Shown here: positions 7,151 through 15,225 of the stretch, piece by piece
Layout of the letters: each line of letters starts with the position of its first letter
Position numbering within the stretch: the stretch's first letter is position 1
Assembly: GCA_946623915.1 (NCBI GenBank)
Contig: CAMORQ010000001.1
Location: 1 to 33,425, forward strand
From: an uncultured Coriobacteriaceae bacterium
GTDB taxonomy: Bacteria; Actinomycetota; Coriobacteriia; Coriobacteriales; Eggerthellaceae
Direction of reading: 5' to 3'
Length of the DNA: 33,425 bases
Program-made: the position numbers and the translations under genes
The notes under the pieces: generated by a model
Told to the model about the DNA's origin: nothing
Databases searched by the model: none
The model's input: the letters and a program-made list of their open reading frames with translations, nothing else

Positions 7151-8581
7151 ATGGCTCAAACTCCCAATGTTGAACTGCTCAAACAACTTCCTCAGGTAGA
7201 GGAAGTGCTGCAACATGCTGCAATTGTCGGACTGCAGGGCATTCCGCACGACGTCGTCGTTGACGCCGTGCGTGCGCAAATCGATGCTTTGCGCCAACGC
7301 ATTCTCGGCGGCGCCGAGCCGGACGTGGAAACAGATGCCATTGCCGAAGCGGCTGCGGCACGCGCTTCGGGCTTGAACGCCCCATCGCTGCGTCGCGTGA
7401 TTAACGCATCGGGTGTGATCATTCACACCAACCTGGGCCGCAGCGTCATGGCGCAGGCAGCCATCGACGCGGTGAACGAAGTGATTGCGGGCTATTCGAC
7501 GCTCGAATACAGCGTGGATTCCATGGCGCGCGGAAGTCGTCACGACCATTGCGAGCCGCTGATCCGCGCTCTTACAGGAGCGGAGGCGGCCATTGCCGTG
7601 AACAACAACGCTGCTGCGGTCATGATGGTGCTCTCGGAATTCGCTGCCGGCCACGAAGCCATCGTTTCGCGTGGGGAGCAGGTGGAAATCGGCGGGTCGT
7701 TCCGCATCCCCGACATCATGGCGCAGTCGCACGCGAAGATGGTTGAAGTGGGCGCAACGAACAAGACGCATTTGTCGGATTACGAACGTGCCATCACCGA
7801 CGATACCGCTATGCTGTTGAAGGTCCATCCATCCAACTACCGCATGACGGGATTCACCGAATCGGTGTCCATCAGGGACTTGCGTGTGCTCGTCGACGAA
7901 CGCAAAGCGTCCGGTGGGCAAGACATCTTGGTCTACGAAGATCAGGGCTCTGGTGCGTTCCTGCGCCTCGAGGCGTTCGGCAGCTATGCCGAGCCCGCGG
8001 TGGCGGAGTCGCTGAACGCCGGCGCCGATATCGTATCGTTTTCCGGCGACAAACTGCTTGGTGGCCCGCAAGCCGGCATCATCGTTGGGCGCAAAGACCT
8101 TATCGATCGGCTGAAAGCGAACCCTCTTGCGCGCGCTATGCGCTTGGACAAGATGACGCTGGCGGCCCTCGAGGCCACGCTGCGCCTCTACCTGCAAACC
8201 GACGTGGCTATGGAAAGCATACCGACGGTGCGCATGCTTACCGAAGAGGCCGATTCGGTGAAAGTCCGCGCCGAAGCGCTGAAGGCCGCCGTGGAAAAGG
8301 TTGTGCCAAGCGATTGCGCCGAATTGGCCGTGGTGTCCGAAACATCGCGTGCCGGAGGCGGAGCGCTTCCCATGTGCGACATCGACACCTACGCGCTGGA
8401 GGTGCGTTTCAAGAAAGGTGACGCGCAGGGCTGCGAAGAGCATCTGGTGAAGGAAAGCCCCACACCCATTATTGCGCGCATCAGTCAGGAAACCGTGCTT
8501 TGCGACGCCCGGACCATTCAGGACGAGAGCGAAATCGAGGCAATCGCCGAAGGCTTCGCCAGCTACTTTGCCAAAATGTAG
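7151..8581 (+). CDS. selA: L-seryl-tRNA(Sec) selenium transferase
   Basis: SelA converts Ser-tRNA(Sec) to Sec-tRNA(Sec) using selenophosphate and pyridoxal phosphate. The 476-aa product has full family length. Seen motifs: INASGVIIHTNLGRS (about 84-98), SRHDHCEPLI (about 129-138), and the PLP-lysine site SFSGDKLLGGPQAG with Lys301, matching Lys295 of E. coli SelA. ATG 7151 follows AAGGAAC. A TATAAT at 7092-7097 may be its -10, so it can be transcribed apart from the LysR gene. selB follows about 115 bases later; together with selC at 24512 these supply selenocysteine for the two UGA-containing genes in the window. selD is not present here. Confidence 0.97.
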   Translation: MAQTPNVELLKQLPQVEEVLQHAAIVGLQGIPHDVVVDAVRAQIDALRQRILGGAEPDVETDAIAEAAAARASGLNAPSLRRVINASGVIIHTNLGRSVMAQAAIDAVNEVIAGYSTLEYSVDSMARGSRHDHCEPLIRALTGAEAAIAVNNNAAAVMMVLSEFAAGHEAIVSRGEQVEIGGSFRIPDIMAQSHAKMVEVGATNKTHLSDYERAITDDTAMLLKVHPSNYRMTGFTESVSIRDLRVLVDERKASGGQDILVYEDQGSGAFLRLEAFGSYAEPAVAESLNAGADIVSFSGDKLLGGPQAGIIVGRKDLIDRLKANPLARAMRLDKMTLAALEATLRLYLQTDVAMESIPTVRMLTEEADSVKVRAEALKAAVEKVVPSDCAELAVVSETSRAGGGALPMCDIDTYALEVRFKKGDAQGCEEHLVKESPTPIIARISQETVLCDARTIQDESEIEAIAEGFASYFAKM

Positions 8582-8695
8582 GACGGAAGGGCGCCACGGA
8601 GCAGGCCGAAGGGTTTGGATGCCTCGACAGCATCGGCAAGCAGGTCTTCAAAAGTCCCCGGACATGCTCCAGGCGTCTTCAACGAAAGGACAGCA

Positions 8696-10624
8696 ATGAC
8701 CGACCAAGTGCAACCGAACCTTGTTTTAGGCACTGCCGGGCATATTGATCACGGCAAGTCGTCCCTTATCATGGCGCTTACTGGGACAAACCCCGACCGC
8801 CTAGTCGAAGAGCGCAAGCGCGGCATCACCATTGAGCTGGGTTTCGCGCGCCTCGACCTGGGCGACGGCCGCTCTATGGGCGTGGTCGATGTTCCAGGCC
8901 ACGAGAAATTTGTGCGCCAGATGATTGCCGGTGCTACCGGCATCGATGTGGCGCTGCTTGTCATAGCGGCCGATGACGGCATCATGCCCCAAACGCTCGA
9001 GCACATCGCCGTGCTGCAAACCCTCGGTGTGCCCACCTGCGTGGTCGCGTTGACCAAAATCGATTTGGTCGATGCAGACTGGGTGGGTTTGGCGAAAGAC
9101 GAAATCCACGCGTTTTTGGCCACTACGCCGTATGCCGACGCGCCCATCGTCCCTGTGTCGTCCCGCACGGGCGAAGGTGTGGAAGATGTCAGGGCGGCCC
9201 TCGCCGAAGCCAGCAAGCACGCAACCGCACTGCACCGGTCGACTGCGCTGCGTCAGCCGGTCGATCGTGTGTTTACCATCAAGGGCGCTGGAACGGTTAT
9301 CACCGGAACGCTGTGGAGCGGCACGGCACACGTGGGCGATAGCGTGGAAGTGCTTCCGAGCGGCAAGCTAAGTCGCATTCGTTCCATACAGATGCATGAT
9401 CAGCCAGTTGAAGAGGCGCCGGCGGGAAACCGTGTCGCCTTGAACCTGAGCGATGTGAAAACCGACGAAATAGCTCCTGGCGATTTCCTTGCAACACCGG
9501 GCCTTATTCAGCCCACGCAGGCTTTCGATGCCCAATTCACCTATCTCGACACGGCAAAATCGGGCAAACCGCTTGAGAGCGGCGTGCGTATGCACATAGC
9601 CCACGGCACTAAAGAGGTGCTTGGCCGCGTGCTGTTCGCCGATGGGCTCGAATCCCTCGCGCCTGGACAGACGTCGTTGGCGCAGATTCGTCTGGAAGAG
9701 CCGCTTCCCGTCTCGATGGGCGACCGTTTCATTGTGCGGACGTACTCGCCAGTGTTCGTGGCAGGTGGAGGGCAGGTGCTTATGACACACCCGCGCATGC
9801 GCACGACGCTCTACGGCGATGCCGAGGTGCTCGAAGCCCTTGCTGCAGGTGATTTGCAAAAAGCATGCGAGTTGGCGCTTGAGGCGCAAGGTGCTCCTGT
9901 CACTGCTGATCAGCTCGCGCATTTGTTTGGCACCGACCCGGCGCTTGTGGGCGAGTGCTTGCAGGCTGCGGTGACCAACGGCAGCGCACTGATGCTCGGG
10001 GGATCGAGCAGCTATTTCACGACCGAGTCGGGACGCCAGCACGCCCTTGCCGTGCTCGAGACGGCCCTGAAGGACTTCCATGCTGCCGAACCGTCCAAGA
10101 TGGGTCTTCCAAAAGAAGAACTGCGACAGCAAGTGTTCCCGCGGATGGACGCAGCATGCCTGGATCTGCTGCTTGGCGAAGCACAGGCAGCCAACATCGT
10201 TGCCGAGAGCGCCGGGCTAGTGGGCCATGCGTCGTCGCAAGGTGCTGCACAGCAGGCCGAAATCGATGCTGCCGAAGTAGTGCTGAAAGCGCTTTCCGCA
10301 GCGGGCCTCGTGCCGCCAGACGTGAAGGAGCTAGCCGCAGAAGTGGGGTTGGACCAATCCCTCGTGCGCCGTGCTCTTGCGCGCCTGCGCGACGAAGGCC
10401 GCGTGTGGCGACTGAACACCGAAACCTTCTATGATGCCGAGCAAATCGACGCATGCCGTGAACGCATCCGCGCGCATCTATCCGCAGGCGGTGACGGCAC
10501 CATGGCAGGCCTGAAAGAGGTAATGCAGCCAGGCATCAGCCGCAAATACGCCATGCCCCTGCTAGAAGCCTTCGATGCCGAGGGCCTCACCGTCCGCGAA
10601 GGCGACGCCCGCGTCCTAAAGTAG
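8696..10624 (+). CDS. selB: Selenocysteine-specific elongation factor SelB
   Basis: SelB is the EF-Tu-like GTPase that carries Sec-tRNA(Sec) to UGA codons marked by a SECIS hairpin. The 642-aa product shows the G1 loop GHIDHGKS (15-22), the switch region RKRGITIELGF (40-50), DVPGHE (65-70) and TKID (120-123). The translation-factor beta domains follow, then C-terminal winged helices from about residue 400 that bind the SECIS. ATG 8696 is chosen because it follows GAAAGGA and starts just before the GTPase fold; an in-frame ATG at 8615 would add 27 unconserved residues. The stop is followed at once by the GC-rich repeat block. Confidence 0.97.
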   Translation: MTDQVQPNLVLGTAGHIDHGKSSLIMALTGTNPDRLVEERKRGITIELGFARLDLGDGRSMGVVDVPGHEKFVRQMIAGATGIDVALLVIAADDGIMPQTLEHIAVLQTLGVPTCVVALTKIDLVDADWVGLAKDEIHAFLATTPYADAPIVPVSSRTGEGVEDVRAALAEASKHATALHRSTALRQPVDRVFTIKGAGTVITGTLWSGTAHVGDSVEVLPSGKLSRIRSIQMHDQPVEEAPAGNRVALNLSDVKTDEIAPGDFLATPGLIQPTQAFDAQFTYLDTAKSGKPLESGVRMHIAHGTKEVLGRVLFADGLESLAPGQTSLAQIRLEEPLPVSMGDRFIVRTYSPVFVAGGGQVLMTHPRMRTTLYGDAEVLEALAAGDLQKACELALEAQGAPVTADQLAHLFGTDPALVGECLQAAVTNGSALMLGGSSSYFTTESGRQHALAVLETALKDFHAAEPSKMGLPKEELRQQVFPRMDAACLDLLLGEAQAANIVAESAGLVGHASSQGAAQQAEIDAAEVVLKALSAAGLVPPDVKELAAEVGLDQSLVRRALARLRDEGRVWRLNTETFYDAEQIDACRERIRAHLSAGGDGTMAGLKEVMQPGISRKYAMPLLEAFDAEGLTVREGDARVLK

Positions 10625-10666
10625 CAGCCCCATACCCAGAAGCGACAGCGAGCGCGAGCAATACCC

Positions 10667-10844
10667 GCAGGTCCCGCCAGGCCCCCGCGTGCCGCCCGGG
10701 ATGCGCGAGGCGGGCAGCGCAGCGGCCCCGCCCTCCCGCAGGTCCCGCCAGGCGCGCGCCCGGACCAGCGGCAGCGAGCGCGAAGCGCGAGCGACCCGCG
10801 TCCCGCAGGTTCCGCCAGGCTCCCGCGTGCAGGTTCCGCCAGGC
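10667..10844. repeat. Four copies of the 16-bp repeat GCAGGTYCCGCCAGGC
   Basis: Copies lie at 10667-10682, 10738-10753, 10805-10820 and 10829-10844. The first two read GCAGGTCCCGCCAGGC and the last two GCAGGTTCCGCCAGGC. Spacing is uneven (55, 51 and 8 bases between copies). Surrounding segments such as CAGCGAGCGCGA also recur. Nature unknown. Confidence 0.75.
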
Positions 10845-10900
10845 GTTTTGTCTAGCCCGCAGAATGCGGGCGGTGGGCATGGTCGAAGAGTCAGCGAAAG

Positions 10901-10996
10901 CGGCGGAGACACCCATAATTGCCCCGCCCGCGCACCGAGCGTACTTCGCTACGCGCAAGAGTGCGCGACAAGGGGCAAGGATGGGTGTCTCCGTCG
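10901..10996. repeat. 96-base nested inverted repeat
   Basis: The outer arms CGGCGGAGACACCCAT (10901-10916) and 10981-10996 pair over 16 bp with one G-U. After an AA/GG internal loop, TTGCCCC (10919-10925) pairs with GGGGCAA (10972-10978). Inside that, CGCGCAC (10929-10935) pairs with GTGCGCG (10961-10967), and the tip GCGTA (10939-10943) pairs with TACGC (10950-10954). The whole could fold as one long rod as RNA, or as a cruciform. Confidence 0.8.
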
Positions 10997-11046
10997 CTTG
11001 CAGCGTCGGCCGAAGGCGCCGTTCGCTCCCGCGAACGGCGCAGCGG

Positions 11047-11967
11047 TTAGGCGGGGCCCAGAGCCGGCTCGTCTTCAGAGATTTGCGCGCGGTATTCGCT
11101 GGGTGTTACGCCGCGTTGCTGTTTGAAGATCTTGTTGAAGTAGCTGTGGTCGGAAAAGCCGACCTCGTGGCAGATGTCGCCAATGCTTTTGTCGGTGTCG
11201 GCAAGCATCTTCGCCGCTAGGTTGATGCGAAGCCCGTTCACGTAGCTGCGGAACGGCGTGTTGAATTGGTTCGAGAAGATGCGACTGACATAAGAAGGAT
11301 GAACGTAGACGTGCTTGGCAACCATGTCGAGCGACATTTCGTTGTCCGTGAAGTTGTTGACCACAAACTCCTGCACCGAGCACACGATGTCGTCATCGGT
11401 ATCGCCCTCGAAACGATTGCTTGCGATATCGGCGTCCATGCTCAGAGACTTGAATACCAGGTTTTCATCGGTGACCAGCGCGTTGATAACCTTCGCGATA
11501 GTCATGATCGACGAAATGTTGCCTTTAGGCAGATTGTCCAGGTACTCCTTCAGCTCGTCTAGCTTTTGAGCGTCGGCGCCTTGCGAAAGGAAGCCATGGC
11601 GCAAGAGCAGCTCGTCGGATTCTGCGGTCATGATGGGGCCAATTTGCAGTGCCGCAACGTATGTACCGTTCTCGTAAGCGGGGACGATAATGTTGGTGAG
11701 GCCGTGCGGGCAGTTGTAGACCGCGAACGTTTCCTTGTTTACGTCCTTAGAAATATCTTCGCAACGCGTAAAGAAATGGTCGATGCTGTTGGTTTTGCCG
11801 GTGATGTCTTCCATGCGCTTGCAGAAGCATTTCCCCAAATGGTTAGGAGGAAGCTCGAGAGAAATCTGGGATTCGGGTCCTACGAGAACGCAGTCGTATC
11901 CGAGGACATTGCTTACCAGGTACGCACATGCGTACAGGCTTTCAACCATTGACAAGGAAGAAGGCAT
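11047..11967 (-). CDS. PocR-type sensor / AraC-family transcription regulator
   Basis: A 306-aa regulator. The N-terminal half (about 1-170) matches the PocR ligand-binding domain, with a Cys-rich stretch (HLGKCFCKRMEDI, then FFTRCEDISKD) and the YNCPHGLTNIIVP block with its conserved CPHG. The C-terminal part (about 210-297) is a two-helix-turn-helix AraC domain (MSLDMVAKHVYVHPSYVSRIF, then IGDICHEVGFSDHSYFNKIFK). The start follows AAGGTGGT on the minus strand. It is divergent from BCCT transporter 2, with 588 bp between. PocR-type regulators are known beside cobamide- and C1-linked pathways. Control of the transporter and the methyltransferase cluster by a methylated amine is likely but inferred. 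Confidence 0.9.
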   Translation of the reverse strand: MPSSLSMVESLYACAYLVSNVLGYDCVLVGPESQISLELPPNHLGKCFCKRMEDITGKTNSIDHFFTRCEDISKDVNKETFAVYNCPHGLTNIIVPAYENGTYVAALQIGPIMTAESDELLLRHGFLSQGADAQKLDELKEYLDNLPKGNISSIMTIAKVINALVTDENLVFKSLSMDADIASNRFEGDTDDDIVCSVQEFVVNNFTDNEMSLDMVAKHVYVHPSYVSRIFSNQFNTPFRSYVNGLRINLAAKMLADTDKSIGDICHEVGFSDHSYFNKIFKQQRGVTPSEYRAQISEDEPALGPA

Positions 11968-12292
11968 GGCACACCACCTTAAACGATAAGGCGCAGTCGT
12001 GTCCTCAGACCAGCTGCGCGGATGGCGACTCGTCTCCCGGCTTATGCACCCAGGGAAAAGGTACAGTCACGGTTGCTGAGAAACAGCCGATGGTTCCCAC
12101 ATCGTTCCGTTAGCCACTACCCGACTCCATGTATCTTGCGTTCGAACATATCAAATCCTGGAATCTATATCAATAATCATGATTACTCGATTTGGCAAAC
12201 GGACAGAACTTCCAACGGTTTTGCCGCATCGCGTCGCGCAAGGTTCACAAGGTTCGTGTTTGGACAGAAGGGCGAACCTCGATGATGCGCTA

Positions 12293-12329
12293 TGTTATGC
12301 AACCCTTTTCAGCAAAGCGGTGCATAACA
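12293..12329. promoter_or_regulatory. Inverted repeat TGTTATGCA-N19-TGCATAACA, candidate operator
   Basis: Perfect 9-bp arms (12293-12301 and 12321-12329) end nine bases before a -35 element. This is a usual place for an activator site; the PocR-AraC protein encoded next door is the obvious candidate, though AraC proteins often bind direct repeats. Confidence 0.45.
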
Positions 12330-12338
12330 GACTAAATT

Positions 12339-12367
12339 TTGTAAGACGGCTGTTTTTTTCATAATAG
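12339..12367 (+). promoter_or_regulatory. Candidate sigma70-type promoter for BCCT transporter 2
   Basis: TTGTAA (12339-12344) and TAATAG (12362-12367) are 17 bases apart, in the T-rich stretch after the inverted repeat. This implies a leader of about 180 bases before the ATG. Confidence 0.4.
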
Positions 12368-12555
12368 TTCGGTAGGAATCTTTTGCACTTATCGCGAATA
12401 TGCATGCCGCGGCAAATTAATTCTCAAAAGAGCCAAGTGCACTAGCCCGTGAATTCCTATCTTACGCGACACCGTTTCGGTATCGTCTAAAGACGTCTCG
12501 CACGTGAATACATCTGTTGGGGTGCGAGTACGCTTCGTCAGAGAAGGGGGATGCA

Positions 12556-14136
12556 ATGGACGACAAAACCAATGGGCAAAGCCAATCAAAGTTTTGGAAC
12601 CCGGTGTTCATCATTTCTTTGGCCATTTCGCTGGTCATTGTGGTGTGGGCAGTAGGTTTCAACGAGAATTTCTCGGTGGTGTCCAACGAAATTCTGAACT
12701 TCCTTGAAGTGAACTTCGGTTGGCTCTACCTGCTTTCGGTGCTGGCATTCGTGTTCTTCAGCATTGCCATCGCCGCAAGCAAGTACGGCAAGATCAAGCT
12801 GGGACCCGACGACTCCGAACCGGAATACAGCACCATTTCCTGGTTTGCGATGCTGTTCGGCTGCGGCATGGGCATCGGCCTTATCTTCTGGGGCCTGTCC
12901 GAGCCGATTTGCCATTTCGCGGCGCCAATGGCCGGCATCGACCCCGGTACTGACGCTGCAGCGATGTTCGCCATGCGCTCGACGTTTATGGACTGGGGTT
13001 TCCACGCTTGGGCAATCTTCTGCGTTATGGGTCTGGGACTGGCCTACGTAAGCTTCCGCCTGGGTAAACCGCAGCTGGTGAGCGCCGTGCTCGAACCCCT
13101 GATCGGCGAAAAGAACGCTAAGGGCTGGCTGGGCAAATTGGTCGACATCCTAGCTATCTTCGCTACGGTGTGCGGTATCGTTACCTCGCTCGGTTTGGGC
13201 ACCATGCAGATCGGCGCCGGTCTCGAGCATATGACTAATGGCGCTATTCCTAACACGCTCGTAACTCTAGTTGCTATCGTGGTGATCATCTCGGTCGTGT
13301 ACATCGGCACGGCTGTTATCGGCATCGACAAGGGCATCCAGACGGTCGGCAACATCAACCTGGTGCTTGCTGTTGCGCTGGTGGTGCTCTGCTTCGTCCT
13401 GGGACCCTCTATTGACCAGCTGAACAACCTGGTCGGTGGCCTCGGTGCTTACTTCCAGAACTTCTTCCAGGATTCGCTGCTGCTTTCGGCCTACGGCGAC
13501 AATAGCTGGTCGCTTGGCTGGCGCGTGTTCTACTGGGCATGGTGGATCGCATGGGCTCCGTTCGTGGGCATGTTCATCGCCCGTATCTCCAAGGGCCGCA
13601 CCATCCGCGAGTTCGTCGCTGGCGTTATGCTGGTCCCCTCCATCGTGGCCATCGTTTGGTGCGCCGTTCTCGGTTCGATGGGCATCAGCCTGTGGAAGAA
13701 TGGCGTGTTCAGCTTCGAGCAGCTCGTGACGCTTTCCGGTACCCCCGAAGTGGCGCTGTTCGAAACATTTAGCCACTATCCGCTCGGCATCGTGATTTCT
13801 GTGATCGCCATCGTGTTGGTGTGCACCTTCTTCATCACGTCGGCAAACTCGGGCACCTTCGCACTTTCGATGCTGTCTTCTAACGGCGACCTGAATCCGT
13901 CCAAGACCAAGATGCTGTTCTGGGGCCTGGTTCAGTCCGCTCTGGCGATCGGCATGCTTATGGCCGGTGGTCTGAAGCCGCTGCAAACCATGTCAGTAGG
14001 CTCTGCCTTCCCGTTCATGTTCGTGCTTATCGCGGTGATGTTTGCCATACCCAAAGCGCTTGCCAGTGAGGATAAGGCGAAGGTGGGCAGTGCGGACAAC
14101 ATAGTCGAATTGCCCAGTCAGGTGCAAAACGAATAA
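12556..14136 (+). CDS. BCCT-family betaine/carnitine/choline-type transporter (copy 2)
   Basis: A 526-aa carrier closely similar to copy 1 over its whole length, with about 12 membrane segments. It has the glycine-rich GCGMGIGLIFWG (about 102-113), the Trp segment WAWWIAWAPF (about 327-336) and ARISKGRTIREF. The Gly pattern again points to a sodium-coupled betaine-like substrate (inference). ATG 12556 follows GAAGGGGG; an in-frame ATG at 12517 lacks a ribosome site. It is divergent from the PocR-AraC gene and separated from the methyltransferase cluster by a strong terminator, so it is its own unit but serves the same module by position. Confidence 0.94.
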   Translation: MDDKTNGQSQSKFWNPVFIISLAISLVIVVWAVGFNENFSVVSNEILNFLEVNFGWLYLLSVLAFVFFSIAIAASKYGKIKLGPDDSEPEYSTISWFAMLFGCGMGIGLIFWGLSEPICHFAAPMAGIDPGTDAAAMFAMRSTFMDWGFHAWAIFCVMGLGLAYVSFRLGKPQLVSAVLEPLIGEKNAKGWLGKLVDILAIFATVCGIVTSLGLGTMQIGAGLEHMTNGAIPNTLVTLVAIVVIISVVYIGTAVIGIDKGIQTVGNINLVLAVALVVLCFVLGPSIDQLNNLVGGLGAYFQNFFQDSLLLSAYGDNSWSLGWRVFYWAWWIAWAPFVGMFIARISKGRTIREFVAGVMLVPSIVAIVWCAVLGSMGISLWKNGVFSFEQLVTLSGTPEVALFETFSHYPLGIVISVIAIVLVCTFFITSANSGTFALSMLSSNGDLNPSKTKMLFWGLVQSALAIGMLMAGGLKPLQTMSVGSAFPFMFVLIAVMFAIPKALASEDKAKVGSADNIVELPSQVQNE

Positions 14137-14147
14137 CTAGCCTTTAC

Positions 14148-14175
14148 GCGCGCGCCGGCTGCTACCGGCGCGCGC
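14148..14175. repeat. Perfect 11-bp GC hairpin after BCCT transporter 2
   Basis: GCGCGCGCCGG (14148-14158) pairs with CCGGCGCGCGC (14165-14175) around CTGCTA. It has no T tail. It may protect the 3' end or help the true terminator about 50 bases downstream. Confidence 0.6.
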
Positions 14176-14224
14176 AGACGCCGCCTGCGTCGGGCATGGG
14201 CGCAGGATCGGTAGTGCAGAAAAG

Positions 14225-14271
14225 ACCGCAGAGCGAATGTGCACCCTTTTTCGCTCCGCGGTTTTTCTTTT
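14225..14271 (+). terminator. Rho-independent terminator after BCCT transporter 2
   Basis: ACCGCAGAGCGA (14225-14236) pairs with TCGCTCCGCGGT (14251-14262), 12 bp with one A-C mismatch, followed by TTTTCTTTT. It ends the transporter transcript before the methyltransferase cluster. Confidence 0.85.
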
Positions 14272-14545
14272 GTGTGGACTCGCAGACTAGGCGCGCTGAT
14301 ACGGCTCGCGCAGCACTCGTCTTTCCCCACGCAACACTCAAGAGCAAGCATGCTGGTGAAAATAATGACCGTGATAATAATACAAAACACCAGTTCAAGT
14401 GCACATCAAAAAATTCATAGAGTTTTGTTGTCAGAGGTGCCCTTTTTAATTTTTCGCAATTTCGAATTCCTATTAATACTGGTAATAGGCGCGTAATGTG
14501 CATGCCATGGAATATCCCGTCAATCGAGGAACAAGGAGGTTTTCC
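14272..14545. other. AT-rich leader/promoter region of the methyltransferase-reductase cluster
   Basis: From about 14350 the sequence turns clearly AT-rich, as expected of a strong promoter region. A perfect inverted repeat CCTATTA-N7-TAATAGG lies at 14469-14489. I looked for a cobalamin riboswitch (B12-box and its core) and saw none. No gene is supported here. Confidence 0.5.
14469..14489. promoter_or_regulatory. Inverted repeat CCTATTA-N7-TAATAGG, candidate operator of the cluster
   Basis: Perfect 7-bp arms with a 7-base spacer, 56 bases before the first ATG of the cluster, within the AT-rich promoter region. The binding protein is unknown. Confidence 0.45.
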
Positions 14546-15184
14546 ATGGCAACGATCGAAGATTTGGCACAAGCAGTATTTGATGGAAGCACGAGTAAGG
14601 CAAAGAAGCTCAGCCAGGAGCTGATCGACGACGGTATGGCGCCACTCGACGTTATCAACCAGGGTCTGATTGCTGGCATGAGCGAAGTTGGCGCCCAGTT
14701 TAAGGCCGGCACGATGTTCGTGCCCGACATGATGGCAGCGGCCGAAGCGATGACCGCTGGCACCGAAGTCGTCAAGCCGCTTCTGGCCGCCGACGACATG
14801 CAGTCGCTGGGCACCGTGTTCATCTGCACGGTTAAGGGCGACCTGCACGACATCGGCAAGAACTTGGTCGTTATGATGCTCGAGTCCGCTGGCTTCAACG
14901 TGATCAACGCCGGCGTCGACGTGTCTCCCGAAGACATCGTTGCGGGCGTCAAAGAGCATCACCCCGACATCATTGGCATGTCCGCGCTGCTGACCACCAC
15001 GATGCTCCACATGAAGGACACCATCGAGCTCCTGAAGGAAGAAGGCCTGCGTGACCAGGTGAAGGTCATCATCGGTGGCGCTCCCGTTTCTCAGGACTTC
15101 GCGGATGAAATCTCCGCCGACGGCTATTCGCCCGACGCTGTTTCCGCAGCCGATCTGGCCAAGTCCCTCGTCGGTGCCGCATAA
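14546..15184 (+). CDS. Corrinoid (cobalamin-binding) methyl-carrier protein, MtbC/MttC/MtgC-like
   Basis: This is the small corrinoid protein that shuttles the methyl group between a substrate methyltransferase and the methyl acceptor enzyme. It is 212 aa, the usual size. The N-terminal helical cap (about 1-85) has the EVGAQFKAGTMFVPDMM block. The Rossmann-like B12 domain has KGDLHDIGKNLV, with His101 as the lower cobalt ligand in DxHxxG, then MSALLTTTM (about 145-153) and IIGGAPVS (about 175-182). ATG 14546 follows a perfect AAGGAGG. It is the first gene of the cluster, with the first MttB-type gene 41 bases downstream. It is the only corrinoid protein in the window, so it may serve both MttB-type enzymes. 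Confidence 0.95.
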   Translation: MATIEDLAQAVFDGSTSKAKKLSQELIDDGMAPLDVINQGLIAGMSEVGAQFKAGTMFVPDMMAAAEAMTAGTEVVKPLLAADDMQSLGTVFICTVKGDLHDIGKNLVVMMLESAGFNVINAGVDVSPEDIVAGVKEHHPDIIGMSALLTTTMLHMKDTIELLKEEGLRDQVKVIIGGAPVSQDFADEISADGYSPDAVSAADLAKSLVGAA

Positions 15185-15225
15185 GGCATTGGTATCAGTA
15201 CGTCCGATTTTAAGGAGGACCCAGA

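Larger units (their letters stand above)
10625..11046. other. Gene-free, GC-rich repeat and palindrome block between selB and the AraC-type gene
   Basis: No convincing gene lies here. The first half holds four copies of a 16-bp repeat, the second half a 96-base nested inverted repeat, and a further perfect 10-bp hairpin (11016-11025 with 11032-11041, loop CTCCCG) sits just after the AraC-type stop. The two flanking genes converge on this block. None of the hairpins has a T tail, so a classic terminator is not seen. Confidence 0.7.
11968..12555. other. 588-bp divergent regulatory region with three inverted repeats
   Basis: No gene is seen between the PocR-AraC gene and BCCT transporter 2. It holds a 12-bp palindrome TAATCATGATTA (12174-12185), an inverted repeat AGGTTCG/CGAACCT (12250-12256 with 12273-12279), the longer repeat at 12293-12329, and the promoter at 12339. 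It is more AT-rich than its flanks, as expected of a control region. Confidence 0.55.

Noticed and set aside
8582..8695. CTTCAAAA near 8650 as a second tRNA-Sec anticodon loop between selA and selB
   Set aside because: No acceptor, D or T stems can be formed around it.
10667..10844. Repeat block as a CRISPR array
   Set aside because: Repeats are only 16 bp, spacers vary from 8 to 55 bases, and there are no cas genes.
10587..10958. Minus-strand frame with recurring A-W-R-N-L-R-like peptides
   Set aside because: The peptide repeat is a by-product of the GC-rich DNA repeats; there is no ribosome site and all frames through it are open by composition.
12030..12130. GCCACT and GGGAAAAGG segments as part of a cobalamin riboswitch
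   Set aside because: The conserved core and B12-box sequences are missing, and the order of segments does not fit.
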